From CAZJBS01 sp964544475 (GTDB lineage Bacteria > CLD3 > SB21), in contig CAZJBS010000001.1 in assembly GCA_964544475.1 (NCBI GenBank), positions 62,001 to 126,000 of the forward strand: a DNA stretch of 64,000 nt, written 5' to 3'. Shown in pieces: positions 44,512 to 54,497 of the stretch (positions are counted from its first letter, which is position 1; every line of letters begins with the position of its first letter). The translations under genes and the position numbers were made by a program. The notes beneath the pieces are model-generated. The model saw nothing but the letters and a program-made list of their open reading frames with translations, made no database searches and was not told the DNA's origin.

Positions 44512-45201
44512 ATGACCCGCGCCGATCCGGGATTCTGTGGGGAGGGCCCCCCGATCTATCGTGAATATCCTGAAGGACATTGGACCACGAAGCGCCATTC
44601 ACGCCACAACCGCCGGTCGATCCGGTTGAAGGGGTACGATTACACCCAACCGGGCATGTATTTCATCACGGTGTGCACATATGATTTTTCGGAAATGTTT
44701 GGCATCGTCCGCGATGGCGTGGTCGTATTGAATGAATGGGGAAAAATCGTCGAACGATGTTGGTTTGAAATCCCGAAACATTTCCGTCATGTGCAATTGG
44801 ACGAATTCGTCATCATGCCGAACCACATTCACGGCATATTGATGATTGTGGATGATACCCGTTGGGGCAACGCATGCGTTGCCCCTACGGGTGACACGAC
44901 GGTCGACGCGACAACCGGCGCATGCGTTGCCCCTACGGGGAATACGGGCCATGGCGCGGACGTACGTGTCGGACCGATGCCGAAATCGGTCGGCGTTATG
45001 GTCGGATCGTTCAAATCCGCCATATCGAAATTCATCAATCGCCGCTGTGGAACTTCGGGCGCGGGCATATGGCAACGAAATTATTACGAGCGCATCGTCC
45101 GCAGCGATGTGGAATTGCGGCGTATCCGTGAATACATCGTTAACAATCCGTTGAAATGGCATTCGGATGGATCTAAAGGAACACCGCCGCCAACAACCTG
45201 A
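44512..45201 (+). CDS. REP-associated tyrosine transposase (RAYT)
   Basis: 229-residue Y1/HUH transposase of the RAYT type. RSIRLKGYDYTQPGMYFITVC split over 35-55 is the usual opening. HxH is H105/H107 (MPNHIHGI) and the nucleophile Tyr lies in IREYIVNNPLKW near the end. Residues about 118-142 are an in-frame insert made of two copies of a palindromic repeat (GNACVAPTG, GACVAPTG), from 44872 to 44945. The insert sits in a loop between conserved blocks, so the protein may still work. Confidence 0.82.
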   Translation: MTRADPGFCGEGPPIYREYPEGHWTTKRHSRHNRRSIRLKGYDYTQPGMYFITVCTYDFSEMFGIVRDGVVVLNEWGKIVERCWFEIPKHFRHVQLDEFVIMPNHIHGILMIVDDTRWGNACVAPTGDTTVDATTGACVAPTGNTGHGADVRVGPMPKSVGVMVGSFKSAISKFINRRCGTSGAGIWQRNYYERIVRSDVELRRIREYIVNNPLKWHSDGSKGTPPPTT

Positions 45202-45366
45202 TGTGTAACACCGCATAGGACGGATTTGCGTCATCTCCCGGCCATGCGGCCAGAGTGCGAAAGATCGGTCGTTTGATGAATCACCTCGAAATGCTGGACA
45301 TACTAACCTCGCTTGCCTATCTTTAGGCCAGAGTCTGTTACCACAACCTCCGTACCACATCGTTGC

Positions 45367-48300
45367 ATGAATCGTTTGGGAAAAATTGGATGGCCGGGAC
45401 GCCGGTCTTTACGGATACTGAGAACATGTGTCGTGTTCGTCCTTTTCAACGCGATTTCCCTCTTTGCCCAGGAAGCCGGTTTGCCCCTGGTGCGCAATTT
45501 CACGCCGGACGATTACCGCAGTCACGAACAGAACTGGGCCGTTGTGCAGGACCGGAGGGGCATCATGTATTTCGGGAACACCAACGGAGTCCTTGAATTC
45601 GACGGAGCGTCCTGGCGGCACATTGACATTACCAATCGCACCGTTTGCCGGTCTCTCGCCATGGACAGCTCCGGTGTGGTGTACGTGGGCGCCAAGGGAG
45701 AGTTCGGGCGCCTCGAACCGGACTCGGTCGGCCGGTTACGCTACGTATCCCTCGTCGCGCATGTGGATTCGCTTTATCGCCAGTTCAGCGACATCTGGAA
45801 GATCCTTGTCCTCTCGGATGGCGTGTATTTCCAATCGACCCGGTATCTCTTCCGCTGGTCGGGCGAACGCATGACGGTGTGGCCGGCGTCCACAGGCTTT
45901 CACACGTCGTTTGGAGTGAATGGACGGCTGTATGTGCGACAGAATCAGATCGGCCTGATGCATCTCGATGGAGATTCGCTGCGACTCGTGGTTCAGGGTG
46001 AAACGTTCAAGGACGAAAAGATTTACGTGATGTTGCCGTGGAGCGACGGCCGCATTCTGATCAGCACGCGTCAACAGGGTCTGTTTCTGTACGACGGGAC
46101 CGCGTTTACTCCGTTTGCGGAAGAGCTGGAATCTCTGCTTGCCGGGGCACAGGTGTACGACGGTTTTCGGATTGATAGCCGAATGATCGTGCTGGCCACC
46201 CTTCGGGCGGGGGCGATCGTCCTCGACGACCGGGGAAAGGTTATCGCCCGATTCGACGGGAAGACCGGCCTGCAGAATGACTGCGTCTATCAGATTTGCC
46301 GGGACCGGGGCGGGGCGCTCTGGATGGCGCTCAATGACGGGGTCAGCCGCGTCGAATGGCCTTCCCCGATCACCATCTACGACGTCCGGCACAACGTGCC
46401 AAAGATCATCAACGACATCCTCCGCCATGACGGCCGCCTCTACGCGGCCACCTTCGACGGTTTGTTTGCGTTCGACGGCCGGATGTTCCGGCCCGTCGAG
46501 AGCGTGCGTCAGCTATGCATGGGCATGGCCGAGGCGGAAGGTGACCTGCTCATCGCGGGAGGCGAGGGCGTCTACGCGTATCGCAATGGGAAAACGCATC
46601 TGCTTGTCAGGGAAAACGCCCTTGCTCTGCATCGTTCGACGCGGTATCCGGACCGCGTGTACGTGGGCCTCAAGAGCGGCGCAGGCATCCTCGAAAAACG
46701 GGGCACGGCGTGGACATGGAGCGGCCGGATTCCCGGAGTGCTGGAGGAATTCCGTTCGATTCAGGAGGATGGAGATCACGTGTGGTTCGCCTCGATATTC
46801 CAGGGCGCCTTGCGTTTGCCCACCGATCGGAAATCCCTGGTGTCAGGCGCGAATATCGAGCGCTTTGGATCGTCCTCCGGACTGAAGGACCTCAAAGATC
46901 TGAGCGTGATCCTGGACGCGCCGGGTGTACGGTTTCTCACGCGGGAAGGGATATGGCGGTTCGATAAGGAGCAGACACGATGGGCGCCGGATACATGCTA
47001 TGCGTCCTTGTTCGGAGGTGAGGTCTACAGGGTATTCCGGCAGGCCTGGCAGGGCGACAGCCTCGTCTGTCTCTACGCCAACGATCACATCGGCCTCGCG
47101 CGGCGGAACGGCACAAACCTCACGTGGATCGTGCCTCCCTTCGTACTGCTGAGGAGCCTGGGCCAGATCAATACCATCTTTTCGGACAGCGCCGGCATTT
47201 TCTGGCTGGGAACGATGAACGGCATCGTCCGATTCGACGCCAGCGACGCCTTCCTTTCCTCCGTCCATGGTGTCCGGGCGATGATCCGAAAGGTGACGTT
47301 GGGACGGGATTCGGTATTGTATGGCGGCTTCGGAATGGAGGAACTGCCGTACGACGTGGATTTCTCCAGCCGGGAACTCCGCTTTGAATTCGCCGCGCCT
47401 CTGTTCGATTCGGAATCGGGGTCGCGGTATCAATGTTACCTTGAAGGATTTGATGAGACATGGTCGCCATGGAGTACGGAAACGTTTCGCGTTTATACCA
47501 ATCTGCCTGAAGGAAACTACCGGTTCCGCGTGCGAGCGGAGGACGTGTTTCATCGGCCGACGGATTTTGCGGAGATTCGCCTGCAGATACTCCCGCCCTG
47601 GTACCGGACGTTCTGGGCTTACGTCGGATTCGCCGGCCTGGTGGTCGTGGTACTGTATGCCTGGATCCAATGGCGCGTCCGGCGGTTGACTCGGCGCACA
47701 GAGGAACTGGAAACGAGAGTGACCGAAAGAACGCGGGAACTGCTTGACAAGACCCGTCTGCTGGACCGGCAGAATACAGAACTGGTTTTGAAAAACAAGC
47801 AGATCGAAGTGCAGCAGGAGGAAATTCTGCACTTCCGAAAGATGAATGCGTTGGGAAGAATGGTGGGTGGCATGCTGCATGAGATCAGCAACCCTCTTGC
47901 CTTCGTTGCCGGCAATCTTGAATTCATGCAGCAGGAGGTCCGTCGCCTGGCGGAGCGGTTGGGCAAAGACCCCGAGGCTGCCCGTCGCACGGGCATCGAA
48001 GATGTGACACAATGGGAACGTGAATGGCTGGAGTTGATAGGCGGAGGCCAGACCGGCGCCGCGCGCATCAAAGCGATCCTGTCACACCTGCGCAGTTTCA
48101 GTCACGCCGACATGACCGGACTCCGTGATATCGATCTCTCGCGACAGTTGGACCTCGTGTGGGACCTTCTGGCGGGTTCGGAACAGCGATTCAAAATTCT
48201 CCGCTCGTACCGCTCCTCCAGGCTGATCGAAGGGCATCCTGCGGAAATCGGTCAATGTCTGGCCAACCTTGTGCTCAATGCCATTCAGGCCGTTGAGGAG

Positions 48301-48603
48301 AGGATCAAAGAAGGAAATCTGCCCGAAGGCGGCGGGCAGATCGAACTGGCTACGGAAGATGCGGACAAGGATGGCAAACCCGGCGTTCGTGTCACAATCC
48401 GCGACAATGGTATTGGCATTCAGGCCGACGATTTGTCCAGGATTTTCGATCCGTTCTTTACCACGCGCGATATCGGAAAGGGACAGGGCCTGGGTCTTTC
48501 GGAAGTGTACGGCATCGTGAAAAAACATCTGGGACGTATCGACGTTCAAAGCGCAGTCGGCGAGGGAACCGAAGTGAGGCTGCTTTTTCCCGTGCACCAT
48601 TGA
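45367..48603 (+). CDS. two-propeller/Y_Y_Y periplasmic sensor histidine kinase
   Basis: 1078 residues from ATG 45367, with signal peptide LRTCVVFVLFNAISLFAQ. The periplasmic part is about 700 residues of beta-propeller repeats (DRRGIMYFGNTNGVLEF, DSSGVVYVGAKGEFGRL) ending in a Y_Y_Y domain (FEFAAPLFDSESGSRYQCYL, LPEGNYRFRVRAED). One helix (FWAYVGFAGLVVVVLYAW) leads to a coiled coil, HisKA with H838 (LHEISNPLAF) and HATPase (DNGIGIQ, GQGLGLSEV). It has no receiver or AraC domain, so its partner is elsewhere, possibly the receiver-cyclase upstream. Such receptors often sense polysaccharides. Confidence 0.88.
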   Translation: MNRLGKIGWPGRRSLRILRTCVVFVLFNAISLFAQEAGLPLVRNFTPDDYRSHEQNWAVVQDRRGIMYFGNTNGVLEFDGASWRHIDITNRTVCRSLAMDSSGVVYVGAKGEFGRLEPDSVGRLRYVSLVAHVDSLYRQFSDIWKILVLSDGVYFQSTRYLFRWSGERMTVWPASTGFHTSFGVNGRLYVRQNQIGLMHLDGDSLRLVVQGETFKDEKIYVMLPWSDGRILISTRQQGLFLYDGTAFTPFAEELESLLAGAQVYDGFRIDSRMIVLATLRAGAIVLDDRGKVIARFDGKTGLQNDCVYQICRDRGGALWMALNDGVSRVEWPSPITIYDVRHNVPKIINDILRHDGRLYAATFDGLFAFDGRMFRPVESVRQLCMGMAEAEGDLLIAGGEGVYAYRNGKTHLLVRENALALHRSTRYPDRVYVGLKSGAGILEKRGTAWTWSGRIPGVLEEFRSIQEDGDHVWFASIFQGALRLPTDRKSLVSGANIERFGSSSGLKDLKDLSVILDAPGVRFLTREGIWRFDKEQTRWAPDTCYASLFGGEVYRVFRQAWQGDSLVCLYANDHIGLARRNGTNLTWIVPPFVLLRSLGQINTIFSDSAGIFWLGTMNGIVRFDASDAFLSSVHGVRAMIRKVTLGRDSVLYGGFGMEELPYDVDFSSRELRFEFAAPLFDSESGSRYQCYLEGFDETWSPWSTETFRVYTNLPEGNYRFRVRAEDVFHRPTDFAEIRLQILPPWYRTFWAYVGFAGLVVVVLYAWIQWRVRRLTRRTEELETRVTERTRELLDKTRLLDRQNTELVLKNKQIEVQQEEILHFRKMNALGRMVGGMLHEISNPLAFVAGNLEFMQQEVRRLAERLGKDPEAARRTGIEDVTQWEREWLELIGGGQTGAARIKAILSHLRSFSHADMTGLRDIDLSRQLDLVWDLLAGSEQRFKILRSYRSSRLIEGHPAEIGQCLANLVLNAIQAVEERIKEGNLPEGGGQIELATEDADKDGKPGVRVTIRDNGIGIQADDLSRIFDPFFTTRDIGKGQGLGLSEVYGIVKKHLGRIDVQSAVGEGTEVRLLFPVHH

Positions 48604-48911
48604 CAGTCGCCGTCGCTTGCGGCGGGGCAAGCCCGTGATCGGCTTCGATCACCAAATCATTCAAGGCTTCATCAACCATCACATTCCAGGTTCTTTTCAA
48701 CCTCAGTTTTGGTGGTCGAAACATTCGATTCACCCTCTTTTCCAAGGAAGCCCTGTCGCTCCCGAAAAACGGGAGCCTCGATGCACGGAGACACCCGCTT
48801 TGCGAGGGTATGACAGTCCTGTCATTCTACGCGCGAGCATGATTGATCATTACCCTTGCCCCTTTTGGCCAAAATTTTTATACTCCGTCGCATTTTGACA
48901 AAGGATGGGAT
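48604..48911. other. 308-base gap with repeat and promoter
   Basis: Contains a degenerate relative of the 99-bp palindromic repeat (48755-48816: GCTCCCG/CGGGAGC hairpin followed by an ACACCCGC hairpin, lacking the central insert) and the cnoX-like promoter at 48856-48884. The first 150 bases show nothing recognised. Confidence 0.7.
48856..48884 (+). promoter_or_regulatory. sigma-70-type promoter for the thioredoxin-TPR gene
   Basis: TTGCCC (48856-48861), 17-base spacer, TATACT (48879-48884), about 27 bases before the start codon, with AAAGGA between. Confidence 0.6.
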
Positions 48912-49715
48912 ATGAGCTACGAAATTTCGGATTTTCAGAAGGACGTTCTCGATGCCAGTGCGCGAGTGCCCGTACTCGTCGATTTCTGGGCGCCATGGTG
49001 TGGACCCTGCCGGATCATTGGCCCCGTTTTGGAAAAACTGGCGGGCGAATCGGGCGGGCAGTGGAGGCTGGCCAAAGTGAACGTCGATGAACATCAGGAC
49101 GTGGCGGCGACCTTCCGCATTCAGAGCATTCCCGCCGTCAAGTTGTTCCACCGCGGCCAGGTGATTCAGGAATTTGTGGGTGCGCTTCCCGAGCGGGCCG
49201 TCCGTGACTGGCTCGCGAAAGCGTTGCCGTCCGAAAGCCGCGACCTGTTCGAACAGGCCTTGACCAAGCTGGAGACAGGCGGTATCGCAGAAGCGCGCGC
49301 GATGCTGGAGAGCATTGTGGCGAAAGACGATATGATGGACGCCAGGGCCGTACTGGCCAAAATTATCGTACTGGACGATCCGGATCGTGCGCGAACCCTC
49401 GTCCAAGGAGCGGAGGAGGGTTCGCTGGCCGGCGATACGGCCAACGATGTGCGTGAAATGGCCGATCTGTTGAGCGCCCCGGATACGGCGTATCCGGATC
49501 ATCCCGTCCGGAATCGCTTTCTCGAAGGCCGCCGCTCTCTTCGCCAGCGCAGGTTCGATGAGGCTTTGTCGGCATTCATCGATGTCGTGGGCAGGGACAA
49601 AACGTATCATGACGGGGCCGCCCGCAAAGCGTGCATCGCCATCTTCCATTTTCTCGGCGACACCCACCCGGTCACCGAAGCGTGGCGTCCCAAATTCACC
49701 ATGGCCTTGTACTAG
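48912..49715 (+). CDS. thioredoxin-TPR chaperone (CnoX/YbbN family)
   Basis: 267 residues: an N-terminal thioredoxin domain with WAPWCGPC (C30, C33) and cis-Pro SIPAVKLF, then a TPR region (about 115-265: FEQALTKLETGGIAEARAML, GRRSLRQRRFDEALSAF). YbbN/CnoX proteins hold unfolding clients during oxidative stress and pass them to GroEL or DnaK. E. coli CnoX lacks a CXXC, whereas this one has it, so redox activity is likely. ATG 48912 is preceded by AAAGGA. The M48 protease gene follows 39 bases later. Confidence 0.85.
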   Translation: MSYEISDFQKDVLDASARVPVLVDFWAPWCGPCRIIGPVLEKLAGESGGQWRLAKVNVDEHQDVAATFRIQSIPAVKLFHRGQVIQEFVGALPERAVRDWLAKALPSESRDLFEQALTKLETGGIAEARAMLESIVAKDDMMDARAVLAKIIVLDDPDRARTLVQGAEEGSLAGDTANDVREMADLLSAPDTAYPDHPVRNRFLEGRRSLRQRRFDEALSAFIDVVGRDKTYHDGAARKACIAIFHFLGDTHPVTEAWRPKFTMALY

Positions 49716-49754
49716 TCGCCGGGCGCCGTACGGCCTGACACCGAAAGGGCTTCA

Positions 49755-50999
49755 TTGAATACCTACGCCATCGTTATTGCCGCCGCCATGATCCTGGGCT
49801 ACGTCGTCGACGTGATCACCGATTGGCTCAATCTCAAATCCTTGACGGATGAGGTACCGGAGGAATTCCGGGATACGTATGACGCCGACGCTTATCGGAA
49901 ATCCCAGCGTTACACGCGTGAACGCACGAGGTTCGGTTTCGTGTCTCATTCGATCTCCCTGCTCGTTACGTTGGTCTTTTGGTTCGCCGGCGGATTCAAT
50001 GCGCTCGATGTCGTGGTTCGGAGTTGGACTTCATCCTCCGTCTTGTCAGGTCTCGTCTATATCGGCATATTGGTTATGCTGCGATCGGTGCTGGGTTTAC
50101 CATTCACCATGTATTCGACCTTTGTCATCGAGGCACGCTACGGTTTCAACAAGACCACAGTGAGAACATTCCTTGCGGATCTTGCCAAGGGGACGGCGCT
50201 GGGCGTCCTCATCGGAACGCCCATCCTGGCGCTATTGCTGTGGTTTTTCGAATCGGCGGGAAGTTGGGCGTGGGTCTATGCGTGGATCGCGGTGACCGCC
50301 TTCTCACTTTTGATCACCTACGTGGCGCCGACCTGGATCATGCCGTTGTTCAACAAGTTCACGCCTCTGGCCGATGGCGATTTGCGACAGACGATTCTGG
50401 CCTACACGGCCAGAGTGGAATTCCCCGTCAAAGACCTGTTTGTGATGGACGGCAGCAAACGTTCCGCCAAGTCCAATGCGTTTTTCACGGGCTTTGGCCG
50501 CCATAAACGCATCGCACTTTTTGACACGCTGATTGAAAAACACACCGTGCCGGAACTTCTCGGCGTCGTGGCGCACGAAATAGGGCATTTCAAGAAGCGC
50601 CATATCATCAAGGGCCTGATATTCGGCATCGGGCACACGGGCGTCATGCTGTTTCTTCTGTCCGTGTTCCTGTCCGAGGCGGGTCTGTTCGAAGCGTTCG
50701 GCATGACGCACAGTTCCGTCTATGCCGGTCTGATCTTCTTCGGACTGTTGTATGCTCCCGTCGAGATGGTTCTGTCCGTCGTGATGAATGGGGTTTCCCG
50801 AAGGCACGAATACGAAGCGGATCACTACGCGGCCGTGACGACGGGCCGTCCCGACGCGTTGATAGCCGTGCTCAAAAAACTGTCCGTTCACAACCTGGCC
50901 AATCTGACGCCGCATCCCTGGTATGTCTTTCTCCACTATTCCCATCCGCCCTTGTCCCGGCGAATCGCCGCCTTGCGGCAACCCGTCACCCGATCATAA
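49755..50999 (+). CDS. M48 family CAAX-protease-like metallopeptidase (Ste24-type)
   Basis: 414-residue integral membrane zinc protease. The HEIGH motif (H274-H278) is followed by a second ligand in RRHEYEADHYA, and helices surround it as in Ste24/CAAX protease 1. Sequence marks such as KSNAFFTGFGRHKRIALFDTL and HPPLSRRIAAL are typical. It probably degrades or trims misfolded membrane proteins. The start is TTG 49755 with AAAGGG upstream. The 3' end overlaps the convergent trkH gene by 14 bases. Confidence 0.88.
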   Translation: MNTYAIVIAAAMILGYVVDVITDWLNLKSLTDEVPEEFRDTYDADAYRKSQRYTRERTRFGFVSHSISLLVTLVFWFAGGFNALDVVVRSWTSSSVLSGLVYIGILVMLRSVLGLPFTMYSTFVIEARYGFNKTTVRTFLADLAKGTALGVLIGTPILALLLWFFESAGSWAWVYAWIAVTAFSLLITYVAPTWIMPLFNKFTPLADGDLRQTILAYTARVEFPVKDLFVMDGSKRSAKSNAFFTGFGRHKRIALFDTLIEKHTVPELLGVVAHEIGHFKKRHIIKGLIFGIGHTGVMLFLLSVFLSEAGLFEAFGMTHSSVYAGLIFFGLLYAPVEMVLSVVMNGVSRRHEYEADHYAAVTTGRPDALIAVLKKLSVHNLANLTPHPWYVFLHYSHPPLSRRIAALRQPVTRS

Positions 51000-52923
51000 C
51001 GGATTCTTCGGGATAAACCTTCTCTGTCGTCCTGGGCGTTGCCACGGACATGGCAATGGACAGGGTGCCGAGCCTGCCGACGAACATGGAAACGATAATG
51101 ATCACCTTTCCGGCCCAGCTCAGGGAAGGGGTCACGCCGAGGGAAAGTCCCACGGTTGCAAAAGCCGAGACCGCCTCGAATAACAACCGCTCAACGGCCA
51201 CGCCGGGTTCTGTGATGGACAACAGGAAGATGGCCACCAGCAGAAACATGGTGGAGAACGTGATGACCATCAGGGATCGCACAACGGCCACCTGGGGAAT
51301 CTGCCGGCCGTAGACGTGCAGGCGGTCCCTTCCGGAAAGATTTCCGAAGGAACTGATGAGCATCGTTGCGAAGGTCGTCGTCTTGATACCGCCACCCGTG
51401 GAGCCCGGCGAGGCGCCCACAAACATAAGAAAGATCATGATGATGATGGATGGCAGGCCAAGGGCGGCCAGATCGATGGTGTTGAAACCAGCGGTGCGTG
51501 CGCTGACGCTCTGGAAAAAGGCATGCGACCAACGTTCCAAGATCGACCCGTGCAAGGCGCCGTGCCATTCGAGGACCGCCAGAATCAAGGCCCCGCCGAC
51601 GATCATGAACGCAGACACGGTCAGGACAAACTTCGATTGCATGCTTATTTCGGCTTTGTGAAACTCGAGCATGGCGCGGATGTCCTTCATGACTACCGAC
51701 GTGATCGGTTTTTCCTGCCCCAGCGATTTGCGCATGGCCATTCGTCGGAAGAAATAAATGAGTTTCCCAAATGTTCGTGAGTAGCCGACGCTGATCAGGT
51801 TGCGAATGACGCCGAAACCCAGACCACCGAAGACAATGAGGGCTGCCAGCACGCCATGGGTTGGCCAGGGTGACCATAACAAAAGACTGTCCGGCGTCAG
51901 GGCAAAACCGGCATTGCAGAAGGCCGACACGGCGTGGAATACCGCAAACCATATCTTTTCCCATTCGGAATGCCAGGGTGTTGAAGCGCCCGTTTCCGGC
52001 CATTGATAGTACAGGATGGCGGCCCCCACGGCCTCCAGGAGAAACGTCACAAAAAGAATCTGATTCAATGTCCGGACGGCGTCTTCGTAGGTCGATTCGT
52101 TAAGCACATCCCGCACCAGAATGCGCTCGCGGAAGCCCATGCCCGACCCAAAAAACATGGCAAAGAAAGTGGCAAATGTAATGATCCCGATGCCGCCCAT
52201 CTGAATCAGAAGCAGCAGGATCACCTGACCGGTCAATGTGAAATGGGAACCCGTGTCAACCACTGTGAGACCCGTCACGCATACCGCGCTGGTCGCCGTA
52301 AACAGCGCATCCAGCATGGACAAGGCATGGCCGTGATGGGTGGCTTTGGGGAGGCACAGGGCGGCTGTTCCGACGAGCACCAGGATGCCAAAACCTAAAA
52401 CCAGGCTCTGGGATGGATGAAAACGCGTGGCGGCGATCCTGGAGCTGTATTTGAAAAGAGGAACTATGAAACCCATCACCACAAAGAATTGGGAACCGGC
52501 AATGTACCATTGCGCCCATACGGCGGGGTCGACATCCTCGATCATGCTGACGCTGGTCCATCCAAGGAACACCATCTGCTGAAACACGATGAGCACACTG
52601 ATGACCAGGTGGGGCCATCGCCGCAGAACGTGGCGTCGCAAATGCAGCCAGGATTTCGTAAGCAGGCTCGCCGCCGTCGCAACTCCAAGTTTGACCAGAT
52701 AATCCAGGACCAGGAGCCATACCGCCAGGGTGCTCGTCAGACGAATCCACTCCGTCACCGTCGTGCTCAAATAGAATCCATATTCGGCCACGATCGAAGA
52801 AACGACCACGAAAAAGCAACCGAACAAAATACGGTCGCTGATGGCCGAGGCTCTGTAAAGGATCCCCAGGCGCCCTTGCGGGCTTTCATTCGGCGGTGTT
52901 GCGGTTTGGGACGTCGGTTGCAT
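50986..52923 (-). CDS. trkH: Trk-type potassium uptake membrane subunit
   Basis: 645 residues with the four pore-loop repeats of the TrkH/KtrB family. Examples are SAVCVTGLTVVDTG, SAFCNAGFALTP, SARTAGFNTIDL and SAFATVGLSLGVTPSLS, each with a selectivity Gly. An extra N-terminal helical extension of about 170 residues is present. It needs a cytosolic TrkA/KtrA regulator, not seen here. Its start shares one base with the stop of the GNAT-nitrilase gene, and both follow a cation/proton antiporter, so the operon looks devoted to ion homeostasis. Confidence 0.9.
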   Translation of the reverse strand: MQPTSQTATPPNESPQGRLGILYRASAISDRILFGCFFVVVSSIVAEYGFYLSTTVTEWIRLTSTLAVWLLVLDYLVKLGVATAASLLTKSWLHLRRHVLRRWPHLVISVLIVFQQMVFLGWTSVSMIEDVDPAVWAQWYIAGSQFFVVMGFIVPLFKYSSRIAATRFHPSQSLVLGFGILVLVGTAALCLPKATHHGHALSMLDALFTATSAVCVTGLTVVDTGSHFTLTGQVILLLLIQMGGIGIITFATFFAMFFGSGMGFRERILVRDVLNESTYEDAVRTLNQILFVTFLLEAVGAAILYYQWPETGASTPWHSEWEKIWFAVFHAVSAFCNAGFALTPDSLLLWSPWPTHGVLAALIVFGGLGFGVIRNLISVGYSRTFGKLIYFFRRMAMRKSLGQEKPITSVVMKDIRAMLEFHKAEISMQSKFVLTVSAFMIVGGALILAVLEWHGALHGSILERWSHAFFQSVSARTAGFNTIDLAALGLPSIIIMIFLMFVGASPGSTGGGIKTTTFATMLISSFGNLSGRDRLHVYGRQIPQVAVVRSLMVITFSTMFLLVAIFLLSITEPGVAVERLLFEAVSAFATVGLSLGVTPSLSWAGKVIIIVSMFVGRLGTLSIAMSVATPRTTEKVYPEESVMIG

Positions 52924-54497
52924 CAGGATTGGATTGCTGAAACCGGCGGAGTGGGCGTGTTGTATGTTCTGACCTTGATCTCGTACAGGTCCTGCCGGCG
53001 ATCGAGCCAGTTGAGCACGCTTCCGGTTTGACGATGTTTTCTCAGCAGGTGGAGGTCGACCTCATCGACAATGACCGTTTCGATATTGGGCGTGGCCTCC
53101 GAAAGGATCGCGTCTCGGGTGAATGGAATATCCGACGGCGTGAAAATCGCCGATTGGGCGTAATGGACGTCCAGGTTCTCGACGAACGGAAGGTTGCCGC
53201 AACTGCCGGCAATCACGGCGTACATGTGATTCTCGATGCACCGGGCCTGGGCGCAGTACCGAACCCTGAGATACGCGTATCTTTCATCGGTGCAGAAGGG
53301 AACAAAAATGATCTGCGCGCCTTGTTCGGCGGCGATGCGGCTCAACTCCGGAAATTCCACGTCGTAGCAAATCTGAATGCAGATCCTGCCCATGTCCGTA
53401 TCAAACACTTTCAATTCATGACCGGGTTTTACGCCCCACCATTTCCGTTCATTGGGCGTAATATGGAGCTTGTATTGTTTATCAATGCTGCCGTCCCGAC
53501 GGAAAAGATAGGAAATATTATACAAATTCTCATCCTCAATCGTGAAATGGGATCCGCCGATGATATTGACGTTGTATTTGATGGCCAGACCTGAAAAGAG
53601 CTCCAGGAAATTGGTGGTGAATTCCGACAAACGCCGCATCGCCATGGCCGGACGGTCCGGAGGCAGAAAGGACAGCAGTTGCGTGGTGAATATCTCCGGA
53701 AACACGATAAAATCACAACGATAGTCGGAAGCCACGTCCACAAAATACTCGCACCCCTGCGCAAACGCGTCGAAGTCCTTCACCATTCGCATCTGATACT
53801 GAACGGCACAGATGCGCACCGGCCAGGCGGTCGTATGGATGCGCCCTTTTTCCGGCAGATAATCCAGGTTGGTCCACTCGAGAAACGTGGCATAGCCGCG
53901 GGACGCTTCGTCGGATGTCAGATAGTTGGGAATCAGGCGTTTGAGTATGAATCCATTGGAAATCTGAGGCGTCAGAACAGGATCAACCAGAATTTTGTTG
54001 GTGACTTTGTCGACGTATTCCCGTGCGGTCATGCGGTCGGCGTGCCGTCCATACCCGGGAATCCGGCCGCCAAGAATGATGCGCATGAGGTTCATTTGGC
54101 GGGCAAGTTCCTTGCGCGCGTTGTAGAGCCGTCGGGCCAGTTTCAAACCGCGGTATTCCGGATCGACCATGATTTCGATGCCATACAATGTATCTCCCTT
54201 GGGGTCATGGTTTGTGATGAACCCGCCTTCGGTGATTTCCTTCCAGCTGTGCCAGTCGGAGTACAGACTGAAATCCAGAACCAGACAACTGCTGGACGCC
54301 ACGATCTTGTTCTGGTATTCCACGCCCATCTGGCCCTCCGGAAAAATTCGGATCTGACTCTCAAACTGCTTCTGCGACCACGGCAACATGCCGGGAAAAC
54401 ATTTCAGTTGGAGCTGTACAATACACTCGTAATCGGACATCCGAAGAGGACGTACCTGGATACTCTTTTCGAATACCTTGATGTCAATGTCAGCCAT
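52923..54497 (-). CDS. GNAT acetyltransferase-nitrilase fusion protein
   Basis: 524 residues. An N-terminal GNAT domain (about 12-200: GIEIMVDPEYRGLKLARRLYNARKEL is the acetyl-CoA region, split) is fused to a carbon-nitrogen hydrolase (about 225-510). The latter's triad is Glu in VFPEIF, Lys in YKLHITPNE and Cys in IQICYDVEFPE. The same architecture is known in YhcX-like proteins; substrates are not settled. It overlaps the antiporter gene by eight bases and touches trkH, so all three are cotranslated. The link to ion transport is unexplained. Confidence 0.87.
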   Translation of the reverse strand: MADIDIKVFEKSIQVRPLRMSDYECIVQLQLKCFPGMLPWSQKQFESQIRIFPEGQMGVEYQNKIVASSSCLVLDFSLYSDWHSWKEITEGGFITNHDPKGDTLYGIEIMVDPEYRGLKLARRLYNARKELARQMNLMRIILGGRIPGYGRHADRMTAREYVDKVTNKILVDPVLTPQISNGFILKRLIPNYLTSDEASRGYATFLEWTNLDYLPEKGRIHTTAWPVRICAVQYQMRMVKDFDAFAQGCEYFVDVASDYRCDFIVFPEIFTTQLLSFLPPDRPAMAMRRLSEFTTNFLELFSGLAIKYNVNIIGGSHFTIEDENLYNISYLFRRDGSIDKQYKLHITPNERKWWGVKPGHELKVFDTDMGRICIQICYDVEFPELSRIAAEQGAQIIFVPFCTDERYAYLRVRYCAQARCIENHMYAVIAGSCGNLPFVENLDVHYAQSAIFTPSDIPFTRDAILSEATPNIETVIVDEVDLHLLRKHRQTGSVLNWLDRRQDLYEIKVRTYNTPTPPVSAIQS

